Below, one piece after another: positions 1-9,700 of a stretch of 30,202 bases of DNA. Made by a program: the position numbers and the translations under genes. Location: contig DATCHD010000025.1 of the NCBI GenBank assembly GCA_036508555.1, forward strand, positions 1 to 30,202, written 5' to 3'. Position 1 is the stretch's first letter. The number at the start of each line of letters is the position of its first letter. The notes beneath the pieces are model-generated. The model was given only the letters and a program-made list of their open reading frames with translations. It made no database searches and was not told the origin of the DNA. This DNA comes from CAINVV01 sp036508555 (GTDB lineage Bacteria > Bacteroidota > Bacteroidia > Bacteroidales > Prolixibacteraceae).

Positions 1-1170
1 ATCTGCCGCAGCTTTCGGGGTAACAGTATAATCTCCATTTAAAGGATCTGCCATCCATCCCACTTTTTTAAGTGTGGTATATCCGATTGTAACCGCTACA
101 CCACCACCATATCCACCTAATGTTGTACCTACCCCAACCAAAGGGGAAGTTTCTAATTCATGGCCATTTGAATCACGATTTCGAAAACCCATATTCCTAC
201 CTGGGACCAAGTAACAATTATGAGCTTCACTTTCCCCTTCCAAATAACCACTATTGAATTCCCAAATAGATTCTTTTGGAACATTCCATGCCCTTGCTTG
301 AATGAATGGATCTCTTGGTTCTTTAAGTTGGTAGGTTCCTGTAGTTTCCGCATAGTTAATAAGCGCATCAAATTCTACTTTTGCTTCTTTATATCTACCC
401 ATCAGCCAATAAACCTTACCTAACATAGCAGTTGCAACCCATTTATTTGCACGACCGCATTCATAACCTGGCACATTGTTCCATCCATTTAAAACAAACT
501 TGTCAGGGAGATTTTCTTTTGCGTATTTCAGATCATCAATAACTTGCTGATACACTTCCTCTACTGTTCCCACCTTTTGACTATGAATCTGTTCCATTGT
601 AGTAGCAGTAGTAACATTCAAAGGTATAGTTGTAGCACTATTGTCCCCATTCGGTATATATCTGGGTGCAAACATTTTCATTAACCAGAAATAAGTATAC
701 CCACGCACAAAATGATATTCTCCAATTTGCCTCAAATAATTATTCGTGTAGTCACTTCCTTTAACATTCAAATCCAACGGATTGCCCTCAGGATCATTTT
801 CATACATATCAATAGCCAAATTACTCAATGCTATTGTATTATAACCAGTGTTCCATACTTCTCTATAAATGCCATTTCGTATAAATACTCTATTAAGTAC
901 TGGTTCTCCTTGTTGTCCAACAGCAGTACCTGGAGATAACATTGCAACACCTGACAACAAAAAATCAAGAAACGCCGGATACCCCTTTCCTCCAGCAGTA
1001 GTCCAACCCACATTAATATAACATTTATTAAGCCCTTGCTCAAACGTTGCAGTTGTTGTCCATTGCACTTCCTGCGGTCTTTGAATTTTAAAGTAATCCT
1101 GGCATGAGCCTAATGACAATGACAATAATAAGACTATTATTATTAATATATTAAAATACTTATTTTTCAT
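1..1170 (-). CDS. RagB/SusD-family nutrient-uptake outer-membrane lipoprotein (3' part outside window)
   Basis: This is the first 390 codons of an open frame with no stop before the window edge. SusD-family proteins usually have about 500-650 residues, so the C-terminal part is missing. The start at 1170 gives a short basic N-terminus (MKNKYF), a hydrophobic run and a lipobox-like LGSC with the lipidated Cys at residue 23, as expected for a surface-exposed lipoprotein. Family-typical features include a Tyr/Trp-rich helical region and repeat-like stretches such as YHFVRGYTYFWLMKMF and KWVATAMLGKVYWLMGRY, which resemble SusD TPR helices. The start lies 12 bases after the SusC stop, so the two are almost certainly co-transcribed and form the lid and barrel of one TonB-dependent importer. 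The substrate cannot be read from the sequence, and no glycoside hydrolase is attached on the visible side. Confidence 0.92.
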   Translation of the reverse strand, partial: MKNKYFNILIIIVLLLSLSLGSCQDYFKIQRPQEVQWTTTATFEQGLNKCYINVGWTTAGGKGYPAFLDFLLSGVAMLSPGTAVGQQGEPVLNRVFIRNGIYREVWNTGYNTIALSNLAIDMYENDPEGNPLDLNVKGSDYTNNYLRQIGEYHFVRGYTYFWLMKMFAPRYIPNGDNSATTIPLNVTTATTMEQIHSQKVGTVEEVYQQVIDDLKYAKENLPDKFVLNGWNNVPGYECGRANKWVATAMLGKVYWLMGRYKEAKVEFDALINYAETTGTYQLKEPRDPFIQARAWNVPKESIWEFNSGYLEGESEAHNCYLVPGRNMGFRNRDSNGHELETSPLVGVGTTLGGYGGGVAVTIGYTTLKKVGWMADPLNGDYTVTPKAAAD

Positions 1171-1182
1171 AATTCAATAATT

Positions 1183-4100
1183 TTATAGGTTTAACGACAT
1201 TCCGAAATTAACTGTACGCGGAATCGGCAAATTATTTCCAGATTCAGGATCTAATCCTTTATAGCCAGTGATAATAAATAAATTATTTGCTCCTACATAA
1301 AATTTCACACTACCTACACCAACCTTACGAACTACAGATGTTGGTAAAGTATATCCGAATTGGATGTTTCTTACCCGAAGAAAGTCTCCTCTTTCAAGAA
1401 AACGGGTTGTCTGACCATAATTGATGGTATATTTTGTTACTGTAGGATTCCCTCCATCATCATAGTATATACCCTCACCTAATAATTTTGGCCACTCAGC
1501 AACATCTCCTGGTTTTTCCCAGGTATTTCCGTAAATTCCCTTTATTGTATTAGCATCAATACCTACATTCCAACCATTGGAATACAACTCATTCTGTATC
1601 CAATTTCCTCCTTGGAAGTTCAGCAAAATATTTAAATCAAAATTTTTGTAAGTAAATGTATTGTTTAATCCACCATAATAAGTTGGTAATGGAGTCTTGC
1701 CATGTTGTATCATTCTGTTATCAATAACATTACTTACTGTGGCAGGAATAACTACGCCCGTTGCTACAGTATTATTCTCATTTGCCCATACCTTAGCATT
1801 TATTTGCTCGATCATTGGAATTCCCCTTTCGGTATCTACGCCAGTATAGTTCGCAAGAAAATAGGTATTTAAGGCTTCCCCTTCCCTTCTAATCATGGTA
1901 CCATCAATTTTGCCTCTGCCCTTTTCTGTTGCATTCAAAGCAATGATTTTATTTTTGTTGGTACTTATATTGAAGTCTGTTTTCCAACTGAAATTACTCT
2001 TCAATATATTTGTAGTTGAAACATTAAACTCCATACCGTGGTTATTCATATCACCAGCATTTTCATATATAGAATTTTGATTAAATCCAACAGAAGGCGG
2101 AACACCACCACACAAAATCAAATCTACTATTTTTTGTGTATAATAAGCAAAAGAACCATTAATTCTATTCTCAAACAGCCCAAAATCGAGACCAATATCT
2201 GTCATTGCAGTAGTTTCCCATTTTAGGTTACTACCAAGTGGTCCAATAGTAGTAGTACCTGCAGAAACATTCACGCCATAATTATTGCGCGTATCCAACC
2301 CCCATACCATATAAGTCATTGAATTAGAAATATTTGTATTTCCAACAATGCCATAACTACCTCTTAATTTTAAGAGGTTTAAAAAAGAAATATCTTTTAA
2401 GAAATTTTCTTTGGTAACAATCCAACCGGCACCCAGTGCATAAAAATCAGCCCAACGGTTTTCTGCACTAAAAGCAGAGTGCCCATCGCGACGAACGCTT
2501 GCGTTCAACAAATAACGATCTGATAATTTATAGTTTCCTCTGGCAAAAAATCCCATCATATAAATATCACCACCCTGGTATCCTTTCATTGCAGTCATTT
2601 GCAAAGGATTTATTAATTCGGGATAAACTGTCTGTAATCCTGCACCTGAAAACCCTCTTGTATATGACCAGTTTCTATTAGCTTCCATACCAATAGTGAA
2701 ATCAACACTATGAATATCATTAAATGTTTTATTATAATTAGAATACACGTCATAATTTGCAACATATTTTGTAACAGACTGTTCCTCAGCATAAGATAAA
2801 AAAGGCGCGAATGCCTTTAGTTCTTGAGACCTCCAAAATGAACTATTACTAACAATTATATCAATACCCACTTCGCCTTTTATCTTAAAACCTTCTAAAG
2901 GTGACCATTGAGCATATGCATTATTAAAGCTCCTGTATTCATCAGCATCATAACGTTGGTATTTTCTGTCAACGTCTGCCCTCATGTTGTAACCACTGGT
3001 TACAGCCCAATATCCTGTAGCAGAATTTGGATCATAAATTTTCATCCAAGGCAGCGCACCAAACCAATTTGACCAGCCACCATTTTGTTTTCCACCAACA
3101 GATCTTACTCCATTATTCTTTAAGTAAATTAAATTTGAGTTAATACCCATTTCTACCGACTTCACTGGTTTGAAGTTGAAGCTAAAACGACTTGTTAACC
3201 GACTGAGGTCATTATTCAAAATCAAACCTTTTTCATCGCGATAGTTCAAAGAGAACATTACACCACCGGTTTCGAAACTCTTATTAGCCGTTAATCCAAA
3301 TTGATGAAATTTTGCGACTCTGGTGAAGGAACCCAATTGATCAATATTCGTTGCAATAGCTTCCTCTTTTGTCATTGAAGGTTTATCCCCCATGATTTTC
3401 GTATTTATTATACTATTTGGATCTGGAGGATTAAGCCCTAAATTTTTCGCCATAAGGTCCGATAATTTCCAATATGTGGGAGAATCTACAAAAATATCGT
3501 TTTGAGAAAAAGGTATTTGTGAAAAACCACCATCATAGTTAAATCTCACACTGGGCATTCCCTTTTCAGATGACTTGGTTGTAACTAAAATCACACCACC
3601 GGATGCCCTACTACCATAAATGGATGTTGCTGCAGCATCTTTTAAAATTTCGATAGATTTAATATCATTTGGGTTTATCATCGCAAGAGCAGAAACAGGT
3701 GTAACACCATCTCGTGTATTCTCTGAGGTATTTGTATAAATAGGTATACCATCTACAATCCAAAGAGGGGAAGAACCTAAGCTGATTGAATTAAGACCAC
3801 GTATTGTAATACCAACACCGGCTCCCGGATGGCCACTACCACTTGTTACCAGCATACCACTGGCTCTACCTTGTAAATTTTCAGTAAAATTAGCTGTACT
3901 CATTTTACTAATTTCCTCTCCAGATACAGAAACCATTGAGCTAACAATATTTATCTTTTTCTGCGTTCCATACCCAATAGACACAACTTCCTGAATACTT
4001 ATTGTTGCTTCCTCCAACGTCTCATTAATCGTCGATTGGTTTCCAACCGCAATTTCCTGCGCTTTCATACCTATAAAAGAAAAAACAAGAGTGGCATTCT

Positions 4101-4635
4101 GAGGAACTTTGGAAAGAGAATAATTACCATTGGAATCAGTAATGGTTCCAACGGTAGTCCCTTTTACAACCACGGATACACCGGGGAGTGTACCCCCAGA
4201 AGAGTCTGTGACTTTACCTTTGACCGTTTTTGCAGCTTGCTCTGATCCAAGCATCGTGGGATTTTGTACATTTTCATCCGTGATGATAATGTACCTGTCC
4301 ACAATTTTATACTGGAAATCGGTTGAACCGAGAATCTTGTCCAGAATAACATCAATGGTCTCGTGATCAGCTTTAACGGATATTTTTTGCCTGACATCCA
4401 GTTTGCTGCTGTTGTAGGCAAATTTAAACTCTGAGAGTGATTCAATTTGTCTGAAAACACTTTCGAGGGTGGCTTCGTTTGACTTAAATGTTAATCGGGT
4501 ACTCTGAGAGTAAGTGGCTGTAGCAGAAGAGATAAGCCCCCATAACATAAAAATAAAAGTTAGTTTCATAATTCGCAAATACTTGCGTCCGGGAATAAAA
4601 AAACCCCTGGACAGATTTGTCCTGATTTTTTTCAT
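1183..4635 (-). CDS. SusC/RagA-family TonB-dependent transporter with N-terminal STN signalling domain
   Basis: This 1150-residue outer-membrane protein imports a ligand captured with SusD, using TonB energy. In order it has: an extended signal peptide (hydrophobic core KLTFIFMLWGLISSATAT), an STN domain at about residues 45-120, a carboxypeptidase-regulatory-like Ig domain at about 135-210 (VKGKVTDSSGGTLPGVSVVV), the SusC plug beginning with GYGTQKK and containing LQGRASGMLV and IEILKDAAATSIYGSRASGG, and a long barrel ending in an aromatic-poor strand (NFGMSLNL). The STN extension is the part that, in transducing SusC proteins, contacts a FecR-type anti-sigma factor. The fecR and ECF sigma genes lie directly upstream on the same strand, so the protein probably both transports and reports its substrate. 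Length is normal for a transducing SusC. The substrate class is unknown. Confidence 0.95.
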   Translation of the reverse strand: MKKIRTNLSRGFFIPGRKYLRIMKLTFIFMLWGLISSATATYSQSTRLTFKSNEATLESVFRQIESLSEFKFAYNSSKLDVRQKISVKADHETIDVILDKILGSTDFQYKIVDRYIIITDENVQNPTMLGSEQAAKTVKGKVTDSSGGTLPGVSVVVKGTTVGTITDSNGNYSLSKVPQNATLVFSFIGMKAQEIAVGNQSTINETLEEATISIQEVVSIGYGTQKKINIVSSMVSVSGEEISKMSTANFTENLQGRASGMLVTSGSGHPGAGVGITIRGLNSISLGSSPLWIVDGIPIYTNTSENTRDGVTPVSALAMINPNDIKSIEILKDAAATSIYGSRASGGVILVTTKSSEKGMPSVRFNYDGGFSQIPFSQNDIFVDSPTYWKLSDLMAKNLGLNPPDPNSIINTKIMGDKPSMTKEEAIATNIDQLGSFTRVAKFHQFGLTANKSFETGGVMFSLNYRDEKGLILNNDLSRLTSRFSFNFKPVKSVEMGINSNLIYLKNNGVRSVGGKQNGGWSNWFGALPWMKIYDPNSATGYWAVTSGYNMRADVDRKYQRYDADEYRSFNNAYAQWSPLEGFKIKGEVGIDIIVSNSSFWRSQELKAFAPFLSYAEEQSVTKYVANYDVYSNYNKTFNDIHSVDFTIGMEANRNWSYTRGFSGAGLQTVYPELINPLQMTAMKGYQGGDIYMMGFFARGNYKLSDRYLLNASVRRDGHSAFSAENRWADFYALGAGWIVTKENFLKDISFLNLLKLRGSYGIVGNTNISNSMTYMVWGLDTRNNYGVNVSAGTTTIGPLGSNLKWETTAMTDIGLDFGLFENRINGSFAYYTQKIVDLILCGGVPPSVGFNQNSIYENAGDMNNHGMEFNVSTTNILKSNFSWKTDFNISTNKNKIIALNATEKGRGKIDGTMIRREGEALNTYFLANYTGVDTERGIPMIEQINAKVWANENNTVATGVVIPATVSNVIDNRMIQHGKTPLPTYYGGLNNTFTYKNFDLNILLNFQGGNWIQNELYSNGWNVGIDANTIKGIYGNTWEKPGDVAEWPKLLGEGIYYDDGGNPTVTKYTINYGQTTRFLERGDFLRVRNIQFGYTLPTSVVRKVGVGSVKFYVGANNLFIITGYKGLDPESGNNLPIPRTVNFGMSLNL

Positions 4636-4642
4636 AAATTTG

Positions 4643-4656
4643 AAGTGTTAAGTGTT
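4643..4656. repeat. Tandem perfect heptamer in the susC leader
   Basis: AAGTGTT occurs twice in direct succession on the plus strand (AACACTT twice on the coding strand), ending 8 bases before the susC start codon. It may be a regulatory or translation-control element. It is too short to exclude chance. Confidence 0.35.
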
Positions 4657-4675
4657 AAACATTTGTTTGACATGG

Positions 4676-4711
4676 AAAGAGCGGTAATTCTTCGACCAAT
4701 TATCGCTCTTT
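4676..4711. terminator. Strong hairpin between fecR and susC
   Basis: Arms 4676-4689 and 4698-4711 pair over 14 positions (AAAGAGCGGTAATT with AATTATCGCTCTTT, one G-T wobble on the plus strand) around an 8-base loop. It begins 6 bases after the fecR stop on the minus strand. The T-rich run (TATTTTTTT, 4711-4719) lies on the plus-strand 3' side, so it is a canonical terminator only for plus-strand transcription. On the minus strand it could be a partial terminator or processing site that separates sigma/anti-sigma expression from susCD expression. Confidence 0.45.
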
Positions 4712-4717
4712 ATTTTT

Positions 4718-5740
4718 TTAGCTGTTTCTTGACTTTTTAGGTGTTAAAATGATTTTTCCTTTTTCATACTGATAGTTCACAGACAAAGCCAGACTGAGTA
4801 TATCCATCAATTTTTCGAGGCGTTCTCCTTCAAACAATTCGACAGTCAGACGGCGGTTATCAAATTTCCCTGCATCGTAAATAACTTCCACATTGTACCA
4901 ACGTTCAATTTTTTTGACCAGTTTGTTGAATGTGTCATCTTTAAAAATCAACTGATTTTTTTTCCAGCCATCGATCTCATCTTTTGGAAACCGGACCGAT
5001 GCAAGCTGATGGCTAATTCCTGAGTAAATAAGGGACTGACCAGGTTTAAGTTCTTTGTCAATGGTTTGATCCGACTCCTTATTTTTAATCAACAAATCCA
5101 CTCTTCCCTCAAAGAGTGATGTTTCTACCTGATTTTCATCAGTATAGGCTTTGATGTTAAATTTTGTGCCCACAACCTTCACGTCAGGGCCAAAAGTATG
5201 CACCAGAAAAGGCTGGTGCATATTTTTGGTTACCTCAAAAAAGGCTTCCCCATCCAGGTAAACATCGCGCTGGTTTTTAGCGAATTGACCGGGGTACCTG
5301 ATTTTTGTGTCCGAGTTGAGCCATATTTTTGTACCGTCAGACAGTACAATTTGTGATTTTTGGCCACGTGGTGCAATGGTCTCGGTATATTGAATGATTG
5401 TTGGGTTGTGCTGGTTAAGCTGATACAAAATTCCAAGTCCGATTATAGGGATTAATAAAGCGGCGGCAATCTTTTGGTAGATATTGACGAAACCTGACCA
5501 GGTAAAACCAGACTGGTGTGAATATCTCTTTTCATATTCCTCAATTTGATAGAATACAGTCTCAATCAATGCTTCTGAATTGATTTCCGACGAAGACTCC
5601 CAGTGCTCAAGAAGCCATTTTTCAACTTCGATTTGCGAAGAAGGATCAGCCAGCCATTTTTTCAGTTCAATGAGTTCCAGCAGAGTACACGTTTTTTCGG
5701 CCAGAAACCTGTTTGCAATGTCTATAACTTTTATAGTCAT
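4718..5740 (-). CDS. FecR-family anti-sigma factor (inner membrane)
   Basis: This is a single-pass inner-membrane anti-sigma factor that holds the neighbouring ECF sigma factor and receives the signal from the SusC STN domain. The cytoplasmic N-terminal part covers about residues 1-85. The membrane segment is at about 88-108 (IAAALLIPIIGLGILYQL). The periplasmic FecR domain follows (PRGQKSQIVLSDGTKIWLNS, DVYLDGEAFFEVTK, VVGTKFNIKAY, SLFEGRVDLL). A C-terminal DUF4974-like secretin-fold domain is at about 255-335 (LIFKDDTFNKLVKKIERWYN, RLTVELFEGERLEKLMDILS). The frame is open to 5806, which would overlap the sigma gene. I chose ATG 5740 because the protein then starts MTIKVIDIANRFL, like relatives, with an AT-rich leader. 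It has 340 residues and lies 50 bases after the sigma-factor stop. Confidence 0.92.
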   Translation of the reverse strand: MTIKVIDIANRFLAEKTCTLLELIELKKWLADPSSQIEVEKWLLEHWESSSEINSEALIETVFYQIEEYEKRYSHQSGFTWSGFVNIYQKIAAALLIPIIGLGILYQLNQHNPTIIQYTETIAPRGQKSQIVLSDGTKIWLNSDTKIRYPGQFAKNQRDVYLDGEAFFEVTKNMHQPFLVHTFGPDVKVVGTKFNIKAYTDENQVETSLFEGRVDLLIKNKESDQTIDKELKPGQSLIYSGISHQLASVRFPKDEIDGWKKNQLIFKDDTFNKLVKKIERWYNVEVIYDAGKFDNRRLTVELFEGERLEKLMDILSLALSVNYQYEKGKIILTPKKSRNS

Positions 5741-5790
5741 TTGGTTTGATTTAATGGTAATACGAGGAGAAACTATTTTTCCGTGAAGGT

Positions 5791-6369
5791 CTATTGAAAG
5801 AAACACAAAAATAATAGGGTAACTATCTTTCGAAATTCTTTGCGAAGAAATGTAAGGGAATTTCGGATTTGGCTATCGACAGTGTTTTCTGTGATGTTGA
5901 GCCTTTTGGCGATTTGTTTGTAACTTAATCCATCAAAGCGGCTTAAGCAGAAAATCTCACGTCTCCGTTCCGGGATCTGCTGAATCAGGCTCAGCATCCG
6001 CTCTTCTGTATCTGCCGAAAATTGAATTTCAGCATCCTTTTCGGTGATTAAGTCCTGCTGGAAATGTTCTTCCACAAAATAGAGTTTGCGGTTGACTGCT
6101 GATTTGAGGTGATCGAGTACGAGATTTTTGGCAATAGAGAAAAGATAGGACTGGAAATTCTTTTCAGGATCGATGCTTTCTTTTTTGAGCCAGATTTTCA
6201 CAAAGACTTCCTGAACAATTTCATCCGGATCAATTTGAGTAGGCACAAGTTTAGTAGCAAAGCCCTTTATCTTATTGCGGTATTTGTAAAAAAGCACTTC
6301 GAAAGCAAACGTGTCGCCCTCTTTGAGCTTTTCCAAAAGCTCTTTTTCCGTATGTAAGCTCTTTCCCAA
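5791..6369 (-). CDS. RNA polymerase ECF-type sigma-70 factor
   Basis: This 192-residue protein is in the size range of Bacteroidota ECF sigma factors that regulate SusC/FecR loci. Region 2 is at about residues 25-95 (YKYRNKIKGFATKL, DPDEIVQEVFVKIW, FQSYLFSIAKNLVLDHLK), with the usual -10-recognition and core-binding features. Region 4 is at about 120-180 (IPERRREIFCLSRFDGLSYK, then the helix-turn-helix IAKRLNITENTVDSQIRN). The C-terminus ends in a hydrophobic tail (VTLLFLCFF), common in this subfamily. It is the first gene of the minus-strand run sigma-fecR-susC-susD, and it probably drives transcription of susC and possibly of itself when FecR releases it. Confidence 0.95.
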   Translation of the reverse strand: MGKSLHTEKELLEKLKEGDTFAFEVLFYKYRNKIKGFATKLVPTQIDPDEIVQEVFVKIWLKKESIDPEKNFQSYLFSIAKNLVLDHLKSAVNRKLYFVEEHFQQDLITEKDAEIQFSADTEERMLSLIQQIPERRREIFCLSRFDGLSYKQIAKRLNITENTVDSQIRNSLTFLRKEFRKIVTLLFLCFFQ

Positions 6370-6406
6370 CTTGAATGTTTGATGTTATAATTAGCTGTGT
6401 TGTTCA

Positions 6407-6414
6407 CAAAGTAA
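6407..6414 (-). promoter_or_regulatory. Candidate -7 element for the sigma-fecR operon
   Basis: On the minus strand this reads TTACTTTG, one mismatch from the Bacteroidota TAnnTTTG element, 37 bases before the sigma-factor start. No TTTG sits at the expected upstream spacing, so the call is weak. An ECF-type promoter could be used instead. Confidence 0.3.
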
Positions 6415-6673
6415 AGCTTCGCGGTCATTCTTAATAATAATCGCGGGTTTAATTTTTTCAATACCTATTCATCGTACACACGCAAAAAGTCTTCAAGGTA
6501 ATTAATTGACCGTATTTTTAGGAATGGAAAGATAATGGTTTTATTCCTATAATTCTGAGGATAATAAAAGGATCATTTTCCCAAAATTTGGCGTGAAATA
6601 TGGTATGTTCGTTATGTGCTTAAACATATAAAATTAAAATCTTTAACCAACAGTATTTCATCGTTCCTCTTGT

Positions 6674-6681
6674 TAACTTTA
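6674..6681 (+). promoter_or_regulatory. Candidate -7 element for the Pls-like gene
   Basis: TAACTTTA is one mismatch from TAnnTTTG and lies 29 bases before the start codon, implying a short leader. No TTTG is present about 20 bases upstream, so confidence is low. Confidence 0.3.
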
Positions 6682-6710
6682 CAGCAAAGAAGTGCTGCAA
6701 AACCGAACAA

Positions 6711-9700
6711 ATGATTGAACAGCCTTGTGTGTTTTTAGATCACTATTTTGAACGATCCGCTGTTCAGTACCCTGATGCCGTTGCAATTGAGCAGGGAGAA
6801 AAACTATATACCTATTCTGAAGCAGAAACAATTGCCAATCAGTTAGCACATTACCTGAAAGAAAAGGGGGTCACGCCCGAAGAGAAGGTGGCTATACTCT
6901 TACCTCGTTGTGCGGAAGTCTACCTTGTGATGCTGGGTATCCTGAAGGCCGGGGGAGCCTACATACCGCTTGATCCTGAGATCCCGGCAGAAAGGGTCAA
7001 CTTTATCATGGAAGATTCCGGAGCTAAATTGCTCGTTTCGTCAGGAAAAATTCTGGAGCGGATAGCCGGGCAGCTCAGATCCTTCCCTATTTTTGACCCC
7101 GATAACCGGATCTCTCTGTTAAACGGCTATCCGGCTACGAAACCGGAAGTATTGAACCGGTCGGGTAAAGATCTTTGCTACATAATATATACTTCCGGAA
7201 CGACAGGAAATCCGAAGGGAGTACTCCTGGAGCACAGAAATGTGGTCAATTATATCGAAGGAGCACGTCAAATTTATCCCCTTGATTCATCTTTTCGCGC
7301 CCTCCAGGGATTTTCTGTTTCCTTCGACGCCTCCGTGGAAGAAATCTGGGTACCTTTTTCGGCCGGCGCCACGCTGGTGACCGGGACTTTCGATATCATG
7401 CGTTCGGGAGATCAGTTCGCATCTCACCTCAACCGCCTGAATATCACATTCCTATCCTGCGCTCCCACCTTGTTGTCGATGGTGAATGAGGATATTCCTA
7501 AATTGAAAATTCTGATTTTTGGCGGAGAGGTGTGCACCACTGATCTTGCCCACAGGTGGTGTAAACCGGGAAGACTGGTATTCAATACCTACGGTCCGAC
7601 GGAAGCTACCGTGATAGCCACTTATTCGATATTGAATACCATCGATCCGGTTACCATTGGCAAGGCCATGCCCGGATATGATGTACTCCTGGTCAATGAA
7701 AAGCTGGAACCTACCGGTGAAGGTGAAGAAGGAGAGATCTTGCTTGGTGGAGAAAGCATTGCAAGGGGATATCTGAATCGCAAGGAGCTGACAGCACAGA
7801 AATTTGTGGAAACCGACCGCTACAAAGGGGTTACAGAACGTTATTACCGGACTGGAGATATTGCCCGATATGCTCCCAATGGAGAAATCATCTATATCGG
7901 ACGCGTTGACGCACAGGTAAAAGTAAGGGGTTTCAGAGTAGAACTCGCTGAAATAGAGGGACTGCTGTTGCAATTTGAGGGAATACAGGCAGCTGCAGTT
8001 TCCCTTGATACTACTTCGCAGCAACTTGCGGCCTTCGTGGTAGCTGGTAAAAAAAAGGTGCTGAACAGAGAGGAAATAGCAGCCGGGTTGCGGTCCAGGT
8101 TACCTTATTATATGATTCCTTCTACGCTGGATGTGCTCGATGCGCTACCGATGACAACCAGTCAGAAGATCGACAGGGCCCGTCTGCCGTCGCCTAAAAC
8201 ACCGCTGGGATTTTCGTCACAAAAAGAGATCATTCCACCGGCTACCGAAATAGAAAAGGAACTCGTTGATTCCATTGCCCGGAACATTCATCGCTCCAAC
8301 ATCTCCATGGATGATAATTTCTTCGAAGATTTAGGCGGGCACTCCCTTCTGGCGGCGCTTGTTTCTTCAGATTTGAGAAAGAACCCGATGTTTGAGAATC
8401 TTTCTGTGGCGGATTTATACTTATATCCGATACTGTCAGATCTGGCTCAGGCCCTGGAGCAGAAACGTCCAAAAGTCGGTGCCGGTGCAGAGAAACAGCG
8501 TGAGATTCATCAGCCATCAGGCTGGAGCTATTACTCCTGTTCGTTTTTGCAGGGGGTATCCATGTTTTTCATTGCCCTCATTTTCGGGATTGAATGGATG
8601 GGACCGTTTTTCGTCTATTCCTATTTCTATCAGGCCGATTATGGTGTCGTCGACTCCCTGACGATGATGCTTGTGATGTATTTTGCGACGCTGCCGGCGA
8701 TTACAATGCTTGCCATTTCGCTTAAGTGGCTGGTCATCGGAAGAATAAAACCCGGCAGATACAAGTTATGGGGAGGCTACTATTTCAGGTTCTGGCTGGC
8801 CGACAAACTGGTGAATATTTCACCTATCTCTTACTTTACCGGAACGCCGATCATGAACGTCTTCCTGAGAATGCTAGGTTCAAAAGTGGGCAAGAACTGT
8901 TATATCAACACTTCTGCCATCTCCGCCTTCGACCTCTTTTCCATCGGCAACAATGTGAGTATCTGCACGGATTCACACCTGAAGGGATTCACCATTGCGG
9001 ACGGTTTTCTTTATGTCGGGAGGATAGATCTGGAAGACGATTGTTATGTGGGAACCCGCTGTTGTCTGGGAAATAATACCCGCATGGAGCGAAACTCTTC
9101 CATCGAAGATTTGACGCTGGTACCCGAAGGGAAAGTGATTCCTGCCGGTGAAAACTGGGGCGGATCACCTGCCATTAAATTGGGAATGAATGGAATACAG
9201 GAAAGTGTGCCGCTATGGTCCAAACGCAATATTTTCTATTCCGTGAGCGTATTCCTAATTCCTCTTGTCTCCATGATCGCCTATTTTCCGGGGATGATGG
9301 TGATCACACATTTTGATTATAGTGGGGAAACCTGGATTAATTTGTTGCCTCATATTTTCCTGGTAGGGGTCCTGTTTATTGTGATCCTGGTACTGATAAT
9401 TTCACTGCTTAAATGGATGCTGCTCGGCAATATTAAAGAAGGCGTGTACCGTGTAAACAGCGGATTTTATCATAGAAAATGGTTCTTCGATCAATTGATG
9501 AAACTTAGCCTTCAGGTTCTGGGTACGTTATACACCACACTTTACCTGCAGATCTGGTTCAAAATGCTCGGGGTAAAAATGGGCAAAAGGGTAGAAATCT
9601 CAACGGTCGAATTCATCTCGCCTGATCTGCTGGTGACCGGCGATGAATGTTTCCTTGCAGACTCGGTATCAATAGGAGCATCTTCCGTGCGTAACGGATA

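Larger units (their letters stand above)
6370..6710. other. Divergent intergenic region between the ECF sigma gene and the Pls-like gene
   Basis: About 340 AT-rich bases without a credible open frame. It should hold the promoters of both divergent transcription units. Weak -7-like elements are annotated separately. I found no strong inverted repeat, riboswitch-like fold or RNA gene in it. Confidence 0.6.

Noticed and set aside
4036..4460. Short open frames on both strands within the susC STN region
   Set aside because: They overlap an intact SusC frame with full domain structure and lack any family similarity.
5741..5806. Longer fecR start overlapping the sigma gene
   Set aside because: The 22 extra residues are unlike FecR N-termini and would overlap the sigma-factor 3' end; ATG 5740 gives a typical protein.
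7452..8024. 190-codon minus-strand open frame opposite the adenylation domain
   Set aside because: It lies wholly inside a confidently assigned gene, has no recognisable domain and no promoter; a shadow of the opposite strand.
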